Positions 1-7,184 of a DNA stretch of 32,591 bases are shown piece after piece; the stretch's first letter is position 1; each line of letters opens with the position of its first letter. The position numbers were made by a program, and so were the translations under genes. This stretch comes from Rhizobium laguerreae (GTDB lineage Bacteria; Pseudomonadota; Alphaproteobacteria; Rhizobiales; Rhizobiaceae): NCBI RefSeq assembly GCF_002008165.1, contig NZ_MRDM01000004.1, positions 1 to 32,591 on the forward strand, given 5' to 3'. Under the pieces are notes generated by a model that saw only the letters and a program-made list of their open reading frames with translations, had not been told where the DNA came from and did no database searches.

Positions 1-124
1 GATTGGACAATTGACACGAAGCCGGCCCCCGCGGGACCTCTACGACCTCGTCCCCGATCGGCGAGCACTCCAGGCCCGATTAAGGGACTTTTGAAGGGCG
101 AAGGGATCGAGGTTGGGCGGCTGG

Positions 125-142
125 GCATCGTCAACTCAACGG
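125..142 (+). repeat. Orphan terminal repeat of an IS6-family element
   Basis: These 18 bases (GCATCGTCAACTCAACGG) match, with one or two differences, the terminal inverted repeats of the IS6-family element at 5467-5484 and 6991-7008. The repeat points rightward but runs directly into the left end of an IS5 element, so the IS6 body is missing. It is read as an IS6 end cut off by IS5 insertion or by deletion. Bases 1-124 to its left hold no gene I can support. Confidence 0.6.
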
Positions 143-621
143 GGCTTTGGTGCATGAATAGTTTCTGAACGGTTCGGCGCAAACAGGATCGCAATCAGCT
201 TGATCCGAGTGCCATGCCGTACAAACACAACGCCGATCGTCGTCATCACATCGCAAAGATGAACTTCAGGGTGACGAATTGGCCGGAGTACGAGGCAGGC
301 CTGCGTCGGCGTGGCAGTCTTAAACTGTGGATGACGCCGGAAGCATTGGCCGGATGGCATGCACCACGGCGAAAAACGCGAGGTGGTCAACCCCGCTATT
401 CCGATCTTGCCATCGAAACGGCCCTGACCCTGGGCTGTGTGTTCGGAATGCGGCTGCGCCAGACCGAAGGGCTCATGAATTCGGTGTTCGATCTTATGGG
501 ACTTGAGATACCCGTCCCCGATTATACGACGCTGAGCCGTCGGGCACAAACGTGGAAGCTGCCGGCCCAACGAAACCCGCCTCTGCCGGACGGCCGCTGC
601 ATGTGCTGGTCGACAGCACGG

Positions 622-629
622 GGTTAAAG
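622..629. repeat. IS66 target-site duplication, left copy
   Basis: GGTTAAAG directly precedes the IS66 left end and is repeated exactly at 3324-3331 after the right end. Eight bases is the duplication length known for IS66-family elements. Confidence 0.95.
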
Positions 630-654
630 GTAAGCGCCGTTTCCGCCCCATTGA
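630..654 (+). repeat. IS66 left inverted repeat
   Basis: Starts GTAAGCGCC and ends CGCCCCATTGA; pairs with 3299-3323 with a few mismatches. Confidence 0.9.
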
Positions 655-718
655 ATTGGCAGTATTTTGAGGCTTGTTGCCTATGCGAGAAGGTCTCCAG
701 GAGTATCTGGAGATTTGC

Positions 719-1162
719 ATGGCAGAAGAAGGATTTGTTGGGCGCTACGAAGTTGTCGAGCCGCGTCGTGGAAACCGGCGTTGGCCGGATGATGTGAAGG
801 CGCGGATCGTGGCGGAAAGCCTTGAGCCTGGTGTTCGTGTTGTTGATGTCGCGCGCCGTCATGACGTTGTGCCGCACCAGCTTTCCTTGTGGCGCCGGCA
901 AGTGCGCGAGGGCATTCTGGCCCTGCCTTTTGAGGCTATGCCGGACCTGGCGGAGAGCGGCGATGCCGAGCCTGCATTTGTGCCTTTGGCGATTGCGGCG
1001 GAGCCGAGCGAGGCTGTGAATATTTTGGCGCCGCCGCTGCCGGAGGCGGTTTCGTCGGTCTTGACGTTGGAGATCGGCCCGGATGTCGTGATGCGGGTTC
1101 CCGGCGATGTGCCGGTTGAACGTGTGGCGGCTCTGGTGCGAGCCATGCGAGGGACGGCATGA
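719..1162 (+). CDS. tnpA: IS66 accessory protein TnpA
   Basis: Small protein of 147 residues required with TnpB for transposition of classical IS66 elements; its exact role is unclear. The N-terminal third has a helix-turn-helix of the IS3/IS66 OrfA type (RRWPDDVKARIVAESLEPGV, then a DVARRHDVVPHQLSLWRRQ recognition segment), which suggests DNA binding. The start at 719 is chosen because CTGGAG lies six bases upstream; in-frame starts at 674 and 683 would add 12-15 residues. Its stop overlaps the tnpB start as ATGA at 1159, implying translational coupling. Confidence 0.85.
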   Translation: MAEEGFVGRYEVVEPRRGNRRWPDDVKARIVAESLEPGVRVVDVARRHDVVPHQLSLWRRQVREGILALPFEAMPDLAESGDAEPAFVPLAIAAEPSEAVNILAPPLPEAVSSVLTLEIGPDVVMRVPGDVPVERVAALVRAMRGTA

Positions 1163-1512
1163 TCGTCGCGGGCCAACGACTGCCGATCCTGATTGCAACG
1201 CGGCCGGTGGACTTCCGCTGTGGGCATCAGGCGCTGGCTCTGATGGTGCAGACCGAGTTGAAGCTCGACCCGCATTCCGGGGTGACGGTGATCTTCCGGT
1301 CGAAGCGCGGGGATCGCCTGAAAATCCTGGTGTGGGATGGCACCGGAATGGTGCTGATCTACAAAATTCTTGAACATGGAAGCTTTGCCTGGCCCAAGGT
1401 TCAGGATGGGACGATGCGTCTTTCCAGGGGTCAATATGAGGCTTTGTTCGAAGGTCTTGACTGGCGACGGGTCATGGCACAACGGGTGACCGCGCCGTCG
1501 GCGGCAGGGTAA
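1159..1512 (+). CDS. tnpB: IS66 accessory protein TnpB
   Basis: Protein of 117 residues of the IS66 Orf2 family, recognised by the opening LPILIATRPVDFRCGHQAL, the central 'GVTVIFRSKRGDRLKILVWDGTGMVLIYK' block and the C-terminal 'RLSRGQYEALFEGLDW'. The family is needed for IS66 transposition but has no defined catalytic activity. It overlaps tnpA by four bases and is followed 62 bases later by tnpC. The frame is open and full length. Confidence 0.92.
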   Translation: MIVAGQRLPILIATRPVDFRCGHQALALMVQTELKLDPHSGVTVIFRSKRGDRLKILVWDGTGMVLIYKILEHGSFAWPKVQDGTMRLSRGQYEALFEGLDWRRVMAQRVTAPSAAG

Positions 1513-1574
1513 ATATCCGGCCGTCTTTGCATTGTTTTATTTGGATTTTTTGTGCTGCCTTGCTATAAGGCCGC

Positions 1575-3226
1575 ATGTCGTCGCCCCTTGATCTCAGCCT
1601 GTTTCCGGACCTTCCGCCAGAGGTTATCAAAGCCTTTGCGGCGATGCAGTTCGAGCTTAAGGTCGAGCGTGCCGCACGCCAGCATGAACAGGCGGTGGTG
1701 GCCGAAAAGGACGCGTTCATCGCCGAGTTGAAGGAACTGATCGAGAAGCTTGAGGGGCAGGTTCACGACTATCGGCGCACGAAGTTCGGGCCGAAATCGG
1801 AAAAGCTCGATCCGGCGCAGATGGAACTGGCGCTGGAAGACCTTGAAACGGCGATTGCCGAAACACAGGCGCGGATCGCCGCCGTCGAGAAAAAGATCGA
1901 CGCCAGCGCATCCGATCCGGACAAGGCCGTTCCTCGCAAGGAGCGTAAGGCCCGTGCACTGCCCGAACACCTGCCGCGGGTCGAGAGAGTGATCGAGCCC
2001 GAGAGCATCGTTTGTCCCTGCGGTTGCGGCAACATGGTCCGGATCGGCGAGGATCGGACGGAACGGCTCGACCGGGTCCCGGCACGCTACGAGGTGATCG
2101 TCACGATCCGCCCGAAATACGCCTGCCCCAAGGGTCGAACGGGCGTCGTCCAGGCCAGAGCGCCGGCGCATCTGCTGGAAGGGAGCTGGCCGACGGAAGC
2201 CCTCCTGGCTGAGATCGCCGTCGCCAAGCATTCCGAACATATGCCGCTCAACCGGCAGGCCGAGGTCATGGCGCGACACGGGGTGCCGATAGACCGCACG
2301 GTGCTTTCCGATTGGCTCGGGCGCACGGGCAGCGAAATCGCACCGGTGGTCGACTACATGGCCGAACGGCTGCTGTGGGAAAGCACTCGGCTTTATGTCG
2401 ACGAGACAACGGCTCCGGTTCTTGATCCTGGGCGCGGCAAGACGAAGACCGGCTATCTCTGGGCTGTCCTGCGTGACGACCGCGGCTGGAAGGGCTCAGC
2501 CCCGCCGGGCGTGGTGTTCCATTATCGAGCAGGACGTAAAGGCGAATATGCCGCAGAAATCCTGGATGGCTTCAACGGCACAATCCAGGTCGATGCCTAT
2601 GGAGGCTACTCTCATCTCGCCACGTCAAAACGCACGGGCGGCGACCCGTTGAAGCTGGCTTTCTGTTGGGCACACGGACGCAGAAAGCTGATCAAGGCCA
2701 CACCAAAGAGCGGATCGCCCATCGTCGACGAGGCGCTGGTGCGGATCGCCGCGCTCTACAAGATCGAAGACAGTATCCGGGGCTCAGATCCCGAACATCG
2801 CCGGGCGGTTCGACAGGAGCTGTCCCTCCCGCTGGTGGACGAGTTCTTCACCTGGCTGGCAGCACAGGCCAAGCGTGTCTCATGCAAGTCGGACCTCGGA
2901 ATTGCCCTGGCCTATATGCTGACGCGACAGGACGGCTTCCGGCTGTTCCTGAACGACGGACACGTCGATATCGATTCCAACCTGGTGGAAAACGCCATCC
3001 GTCGCCCGGCCATGAACCGCCGCAACGCGCTCTTTGCGGGCCATGACGAAGGGGGACGGAACTGGGCCCGGTTTGCCAGCCTGATCGGCACTTGTAAAAT
3101 GAATGCGTTGAGCCCTACGCCTATCTGTGCGACCTCTTCACCCGCCTCGCAAACGGCCACCTCGCCAAAGACATCGATGCTCTGATGCCCTGGGCCTATG
3201 CCGCCCGCATCAAGGCCTCACAATGA
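1575..3226 (+). pseudogene. tnpC: IS66 transposase TnpC with 3'-terminal frameshift
   Basis: The DDE transposase of the element. Visible in order: an N-terminal coiled-coil region (about residues 25-110), the KFGPKSEKLDP motif, a cysteine-containing zinc-finger-like segment (CPCGCG, about 147-152), and the catalytic domain with D276 (YVDETTAPV), D340 (QVDAYGGY) and E472 (VENAIRRPAMNRRNAL). After residue 510 (TCKMN) a missing base near 3105-3110 shifts the frame. The open frame then runs to 3185 with an unrelated tail. Reading the next frame restores EPYAYLCDLFTRLANGHLAKD and ends IKASQ with TGA at 3224-3226. The catalytic triad is intact but about 38 normal C-terminal residues are lost, so activity is doubtful. 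A sequencing error is possible. Confidence 0.85.
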
Positions 3227-3298
3227 GCTCATCAGGTACTCATCGGTGAGCTCATTTGACGGCCCGTAGACCAACCTCAGATCGCTGCAACTGAAAAA

Positions 3299-3323
3299 TC
3301 AATGGGGCGCGGACGCCGCATAC
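3299..3323 (-). repeat. IS66 right inverted repeat
   Basis: Starts TCAATGGGGCG and ends GCCGCATAC; it is the inverse complement of the left repeat at 630-654 apart from a few mismatches. Confidence 0.9.
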
Positions 3324-3331
3324 GGTTAAAG
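3324..3331. repeat. IS66 target-site duplication, right copy
   Basis: Exact second copy of GGTTAAAG (first copy 622-629). The two copies fix the borders of the IS66 element at 630 and 3323. Confidence 0.95.
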
Positions 3332-3978
3332 GTGTACGGCGCCGGGCAATGGCTTGAGGAGAAACATGGCGCCAGATCACGCCGCAACTGGCGCAAATTC
3401 CATCTGGCAGTGGATGCCAATAGTGGCGAGATCATTGCCCATAGGCTGACCGATCAGGGCACGGATGATCCTTCCCAGGTGGAGCCGTTGCTCAGCCAGA
3501 TCGACGGCGAGATTGACCAGTTCACAGCCGACGGAGCCTATGATGGCAAGCCAACCTATCAGACGGTCCTGCAGCACAGCGCAACCGCGAACGTCGTCAT
3601 TCCACCGCGTTCGACGGCGGTGGAAAGCAATGGTGATACAGGGCCACCTGATCAAAAAGACAAGCACATAGCGGCGATCGCAAAAGACGGTCGGCTGCAA
3701 TGGCAGGCGGCCACCGGCTACGGCAAGCGTGCACTGATCGAAACCGCCATCGGGCAAGGGGCTGATCGGGCGACGTGTGCGGGCTCGTTCGTTCGCCACC
3801 CAGCAGACAGAGGTCGCCATCGGCTGCATCGTTCTCAACCGCATGCTGGCATGTGGACGCCCAGAGTATGTCCGGCGTCAAGTCAGGCAGGCATAACCGA
3901 CAACATCAAAGGCCGAAACGAGGGTATCTACGAAACTCCGGGCGATTAACAGAAAAGGCCAATGCCTTGACCAAAGCC

Positions 3979-4332
3979 TGATCAGAAAACCATACTCAGA
4001 AGTGGCTCAATTCTCAATGGAAATTATGCGCCTAACCGGCTCAGTTCCGCGTGGAAACCAACACGCGGCAATGCGTCGAGCCAAAAGTTTGGTCGAGGCT
4101 TTAAGCAAGCTTCTCATTCACAGCATGGATGTGTTTAATCCATGCAATCAATTTTACCAATCGTCCGATATGATCCATAGCAGGGCAGCCGCGGGGTGAG
4201 GTTCCGGTAAGTTTATCGGTTTCTATAGTCACCTCGCAAACGAGCCGGAACATCTTCCGATGTTAGCAGCAATTTGACCGAGCCTTCTCGCGGGCTCTTT
4301 CCTTCTCGAAAGGCATGATGGAAAGGAATAAA
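3979..4332. other. Gene-free stretch between IS5 and a small ORF
   Basis: No convincing gene is seen. An open frame at 4002-4199 has no ribosome binding site and no family resemblance. The base composition is lower in G+C than the flanking transposons. The only structured element is the hairpin at 4280-4297. Confidence 0.5.
4280..4297 (+). terminator. Possible intrinsic terminator
   Basis: GAGCC and GGCTC form a 5-bp stem around an 8-base loop and are followed by TTTCCTT. The stem is short and the T-run interrupted, so this is weak. It would end any transcript leaving the IS5 element. Confidence 0.3.
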
Positions 4333-4521
4333 ATGGCTGATCAACTCACATTAGAAATTATCAGTGCGATCAATAAGCTCGTCAAATCCGAAAACCGGGA
4401 GAGAGGGCCTGGCGCAGGTCACGACATCACGGCTCAGGGTAGTCAGAACTACGTGCGGCCAGAACACCGGGTACGGAGAGATTCCTGCGACAAGACTAAG
4501 CCACGAGTTCTAGGTGGCTAG
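4333..4521 (+). CDS. Small hypothetical protein, 62 residues
   Basis: I do not recognise this protein. The start at 4333 follows AAAGGA at a good distance, and the first 23 residues (MADQLTLEIISAINKLVKSE) could form an amphipathic helix. The remainder is polar, rich in Arg, Gly and Asp, and looks disordered. There is an alternative start at 4315. It lies upstream of the response regulator on the same strand but about 320 bases away, so an operon is not implied. It may be real or a chance frame. Confidence 0.3.
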   Translation: MADQLTLEIISAINKLVKSENRERGPGAGHDITAQGSQNYVRPEHRVRRDSCDKTKPRVLGG

Positions 4522-4838
4522 GGAAATCTGAACAGCTAAGATAAGGGGAATTTCTGCCGGCTTAGATGCCCGGGACAGGAGATAGTATAACAAGACGACC
4601 GCGCCGGAACCATGGCCCCAGCTTCTACACCCCTGGATGGCTTTTTATGTCTTTATTGAGTCGACGAGGACTACACAATGTTGATTTCGACGAGTAGCAA
4701 ACAATGACCGAGAAAGGAAAAGCTCGGTCGACGACGAACTAAGGTTCATTGGCTCGGAGCAGGTCTCAAAGTGAGAGGTTGAGGAAAGTCGAAGTTGAAC
4801 GACCTTCCCGATTTATACTGATGCGGAACGAGGCTTCT
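4522..4838. other. Leader region upstream of the response regulator
   Basis: No gene is supported here. The region includes TATAAC at about 4586, which could be a -10 box although no good -35 is evident, and the inverted repeat at 4706-4729. It is the likely promoter region of the response regulator. Confidence 0.35.
4706..4729. promoter_or_regulatory. Inverted repeat upstream of the response regulator
   Basis: GACCGAG and CTCGGTC form a perfect 7-bp inverted repeat with a 10-base purine-rich spacer, 110 bases before the start at 4839. It could be an operator for a dimeric regulator or an RNA hairpin. The lack of a T-run argues against a terminator. Confidence 0.4.
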
Positions 4839-5465
4839 ATGCAGCGGATTTTAGTGATCGAAGATCAGGATTTAATGCGTTTGGCGCTGATCCAGGAACT
4901 AAAGGACCGTCTCATTGGTAGCGTTCTTCTTGGGGCTCCGACATTAGAAATTGCTAAGACTCTGATGAAGTCGGGGGGCTTTAATCTCGTTCTCATTGAC
5001 CCCGGCTTGCCAGGCGTAGATCCAACGTCACAAGTTGACAGATTTTCGGTTATCAGGCAGGTCGTTGATGCGTCCCCTTCAGCGATCCACGTGGTGATCA
5101 CTGGAATGGATTCGCTTGCCGAAGCTAACCACTGCCGTCGGTATGGTGTGGCTGGATACGTTAGCAAGACCGGACTGATCAGCGGACTGCTGGCTGAGGT
5201 GCTGCAGGAAATTTCTCAAAATGGGTTCTCCATTCAAATTTCGGACAAGGAGCAATTGGCGGTTGATTTTTACTATTCCGGGCTTACGGGCCGCGAGCAG
5301 GAAACGTTAAATGCGATGCGCCGCCGTGAGCGTGGAGCCAAGCGAAAGGACGTTTACGAACAGATCAGCGAACGGATTGGGGTCGACCCCGCTTCAATTG
5401 AAAAATACTACAAGCAGGCTCGGGCCAAGCTGCTCCGGCGAGGCCTATCGCCCGACGGAGTGTAG
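4839..5465 (+). CDS. Response regulator, NarL/LuxR-like
   Basis: Cytoplasmic two-component response regulator of 208 residues. The receiver domain (1-125) shows the acidic pair E8/D9, phosphoacceptor D54 in LIDPGLPG, T88 in VVITG and K110 in YVSKT, so phosphorylation looks possible. The C-terminal part (148-204) resembles a LuxR-type helix-turn-helix: it opens with LTGREQETL and continues DVYEQISERIGVDPASIEKYYKQARAKLL, so it probably binds DNA. ATG at 4839 is preferred because GAACGAGG lies upstream at proper spacing; ATG 4821 and TTG 4749 are in-frame alternatives. The stop ends one base before the IS6-family element, so the last residues may have been altered by that insertion. A kinase lies beyond the IS6 on the opposite strand and is a candidate partner. 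The targets are unknown. Confidence 0.85.
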   Translation: MQRILVIEDQDLMRLALIQELKDRLIGSVLLGAPTLEIAKTLMKSGGFNLVLIDPGLPGVDPTSQVDRFSVIRQVVDASPSAIHVVITGMDSLAEANHCRRYGVAGYVSKTGLISGLLAEVLQEISQNGFSIQISDKEQLAVDFYYSGLTGREQETLNAMRRRERGAKRKDVYEQISERIGVDPASIEKYYKQARAKLLRRGLSPDGV

Positions 5466-5466
5466 G

Positions 5467-5484
5467 CATCGTAAACTTAACGGA
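5467..5484 (+). repeat. IS6 terminal inverted repeat, left
   Basis: CATCGTAAACTTAACGGA, the inverse complement of 6991-7008 with one mismatch. A related orphan copy lies at 125-142. Confidence 0.8.
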
Positions 5485-5996
5485 TGAAAGGCCAGCGAAA
5501 GACGCCATCCGCAGATATCTCTCATGCTCGGGCAATTTTCGCCCACAGGCTCATCGCCGCCGTGCGCAGTTCGCGCTGGTGGCCGGAGGAGAAGTCGTGG
5601 CGCGGGATTTCAAATAGGTTGGCGATCGGATCATGGATGGAGACGAAGCGTTGTAGATGTCGCTGTGACTTGAAGCGCTTCATGATCCGCTCTCGCCGCC
5701 GGACTGGTTGGTGAGAATTCTCCGCCCGATTATTCAACCCTTTGTGGGAGCGATGCTCTACACCCGGCATGATCTCTCGCTTTGCTGCGCCGTAGGACTG
5801 CAGCTTGTCGGTGATCATCGCACGCGGCGACCGTCCCTGACCCTTCAAGAGCTTGCGCATCAGGCGCTTGGCGGCCTTTGCATTTCGGCGGCTTTGCACG
5901 AGAACCTCCAAGACGAAACCGTCCTGATCAACTGCGCGCCACAGCCAATGCTTCTTGCCGCGGATTGAAACAACGGCTTCATCGAGAAAGCCATAT

Positions 5997-6724
5997 GTGG
6001 ACGGCCCCCTCCTTGCAAGAACTCTTTGATGATTTGATCGGATCTCTTGCGTTCCTTTGTCCGGCCTTTTGTTGCGTTCACACATGAACGCTGGCCAAGA
6101 TGGGTTCCGCGACGTGGGTTCCAAACACTTGATCGGCCTCGTTGGGCCACTGCATGATGCGTTTCCAAAAGGAGCGGAAGATGAGACATGCCTTTGGCCG
6201 CGGTCAGCCCGAACTCAGCTGCATAGCCACGAATCGTATTGGCAAGCTGCGTCTGTGCGGCGACAGCGCGCTCGCGCATGCCCACCAGCATCAGCGCGGC
6301 TTGCTGAGCCGCACTCTTTACCGGAACGAACCGCATCGTCGGGCGGCTCATCGCCTCGCATAGCGCTTCGGCATCGGCCGCATCATTCTTGCCGCGCTTG
6401 ACGTAGGGCTTCGCCAGTTGTGGCACGATCAGCTTTACCTCATGTCCGAACCCTGTCAGCAACCGCGCCCAGTGATGCGAAGCGGCACAGGCTTCGATCG
6501 CAATCACGGTCGGTGGGCATATCGCAAAGAAATCCACCATCTCCTTGCGGCGCATCTTCTTGCGCAGGATCGGCCGCTCGGCGGCGTTCACACTAATGCA
6601 ATTGAAAGACGTGCTTTGACGTATCCATGCCAATACGGATAATCCGATTCACGGACGGCTCCTTCGTTTGAGATCGTTAACAGCTCACTCTGGCACATTT
6701 CGATGCCGTTCGGGGGCCGTCCAC
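5997..6724 (-). mobile_element. Decayed IS110/IS1111-type element inside IS6
   Basis: A perfect 13-bp inverted repeat (GTGGACGGCCCCC at 5997-6009, inverse complement at 6712-6724) bounds the insert. IS1111-group elements are known to carry subterminal inverted repeats. The interior keeps only the first half of a DEDD transposase, so a large internal deletion removed the 3' half. The left 100-130 bases are probably the element's 3' non-coding end. Confidence 0.7.
6130..6633 (-). pseudogene. IS110-family transposase, N-terminal fragment
   Basis: The start MDTSKHVFQLH (ATG near 6630, one of the short IS110 openings with the first catalytic Asp) stops at TAG. The protein continues in another frame from VNAAERPILRKKM, implying a frameshift near 6598. 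The body carries the IS110 signature: VIAIEACAASHHWARLL, VKLIVPQLAKPYVKRGKNDA, ADAEALCEAMSRPTMRFVP, and the helical segment around GMRERAVAAQTQLANTIRGY. Homology stops at about 'AKGMSHLPLLLE', and the C-terminal half with the serine motif is missing. It is inactive. Confidence 0.8.
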
Positions 6725-6990
6725 CCCAACACTTGCCCCCAAGTCGACCGGATGATCGACGACGGATCTCGTTGGCAAAGGTGCGGCCGAATTTCTCCGC
6801 CCACAGCCGACGGTCTGGTGCGAGACAATGATCCGACGGCCAGCCAGCAAGTCCTAGACCATTCGCAGGCTCAGAGGGAAACGGAAATAGAGCCACACGG
6901 CGTGGGCAATAACTTCAGCGGGAAAGCGATGTCGGCGATAGAGTGGATCACGGTCTGTCATGAACCTTCATCGCACATCGAATTCCACAT

Positions 6991-7008
6991 TCCGTTAAGT
7001 TGACGATG
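6991..7008 (-). repeat. IS6 terminal inverted repeat, right
   Basis: TCCGTTAAGTTGACGATG; pairs with 5467-5484. Confidence 0.8.
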
Positions 7009-7184
7009 TCTGTCTCACGTAGAAAAATACCGCGTATAAAATCACGTCATGCGGGTAATGACTGCCTTTGGAATCGACCATGATCGGGAAACTCAATCCG
7101 CCTGCTCATCTTCAACCCGGAATCTACGCCTACCATACTGGCTGCAAACCCGGTGAAAAGTTTTGCGACAGAACGAAGATCAGT

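Larger units (their letters stand above)
630..3323 (+). mobile_element. IS66-family insertion sequence, 2694 bp
   Basis: The element has three genes in the IS66 order tnpA-tnpB-tnpC. Its terminal inverted repeats of about 25 bp lie at 630-654 (GTAAGCGCCGTTTCCGCCCC then ATTGA) and 3299-3323 (inverse complement GTATGCGGCGTCCGCGCCCC then ATTGA). It is flanked by a perfect 8-bp duplication and sits inside an IS5-family transposase gene. The exact duplication suggests a fairly recent insertion. The only visible damage is a 3'-terminal frameshift in tnpC. Confidence 0.95.
214..3894 (+). pseudogene. IS5-family transposase, frameshifted and interrupted by IS66
   Basis: The N-terminal part (from ATG at 214) reads as an IS5-family transposase of the type starting MPYKHNADRRHHI, with the helix-turn-helix region and a 'LRQTEGL..SVF.LMGL..PVPDYTTLSRRA' block. 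The frame shifts near 555, and the IS66 element then interrupts the coding sequence at 629/630. The catalytic half resumes from 3332 (YGAGQWLEEKHGARSRRNW, then FTADGAYDGKPTY). A further frameshift near 3755 replaces the expected 'IGRYK..IG' stretch after GYGKRALIETAIG; the end (NRMLACGRPEYVRRQVRQA, stop about 3894) lies in another frame. Comparison with the copy at 12097-12928 makes the shifts clear. It cannot make an active protein. Confidence 0.85.
143..3978 (+). mobile_element. IS5-family element split by IS66
   Basis: The left end reads GGCTTTGGTGCATGAATAG and the right end closes with CCAAAGCC, giving short imperfect terminal inverted repeats. Removing the IS66 insertion and one target duplication leaves about 1.13 kb, a normal size for IS5-family elements with one transposase of about 300 residues. 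The same left end recurs at 32444-32591 and, inverted, in the mini-element at 10682-10782. No clear target duplication flanks this copy. It is inactive because its transposase is broken in several places. Confidence 0.8.
5522..6958 (-). pseudogene. IS6-family transposase, interrupted and mutated
   Basis: The N-terminal part lies at about 6958-6725 and reads DRDPLYRRHRFPAEVIAHAV, WLYFRFPLSLRMV, a TAG stop where Glu is expected, DLLA, then after a one-base shift RRLWAEKFGRTFANEIRRRS. The IS110-like insert follows. The C-terminal part resumes at about 5990 with FLDEAVVSIRGKKHWLWRAV and runs to the stop at 5522. The IS6 DDE residues are visible in the C-terminal part (D in FLDEAV, D in MITDKLQSYG, E in NRAENSHQPVRRRER). 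One stop codon, one frameshift and the insertion make it non-functional. The order of the fragments matches a single ancestral gene. Confidence 0.85.
5467..7008 (-). mobile_element. IS6-family element carrying an IS110 insertion
   Basis: Terminal inverted repeats of 18 bp with one mismatch lie at 5467-5484 (CATCGTAAACTTAACGGA) and 6991-7008 (TCCGTTAAGTTGACGATG). Subtracting the IS110-like insert (about 5997-6724) leaves about 815 bp, the normal length of an IS6-family element. The transposase runs leftward and is broken. No 8-bp target duplication is seen. The left end touches the response regulator stop codon. Confidence 0.8.

Noticed and set aside
1..124. Possible C-terminal coding end (frame ending at TGA near 112)
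   Set aside because: Too short, with no recognisable motif.
494..1482. Long leftward frames over IS66 tnpA/tnpB
   Set aside because: Antisense shadows in GC-rich codons; the + strand genes have clear families and ribosome binding sites.
4002..4199. 65-residue frame after IS5
   Set aside because: No ribosome binding site, no known motif and no context.
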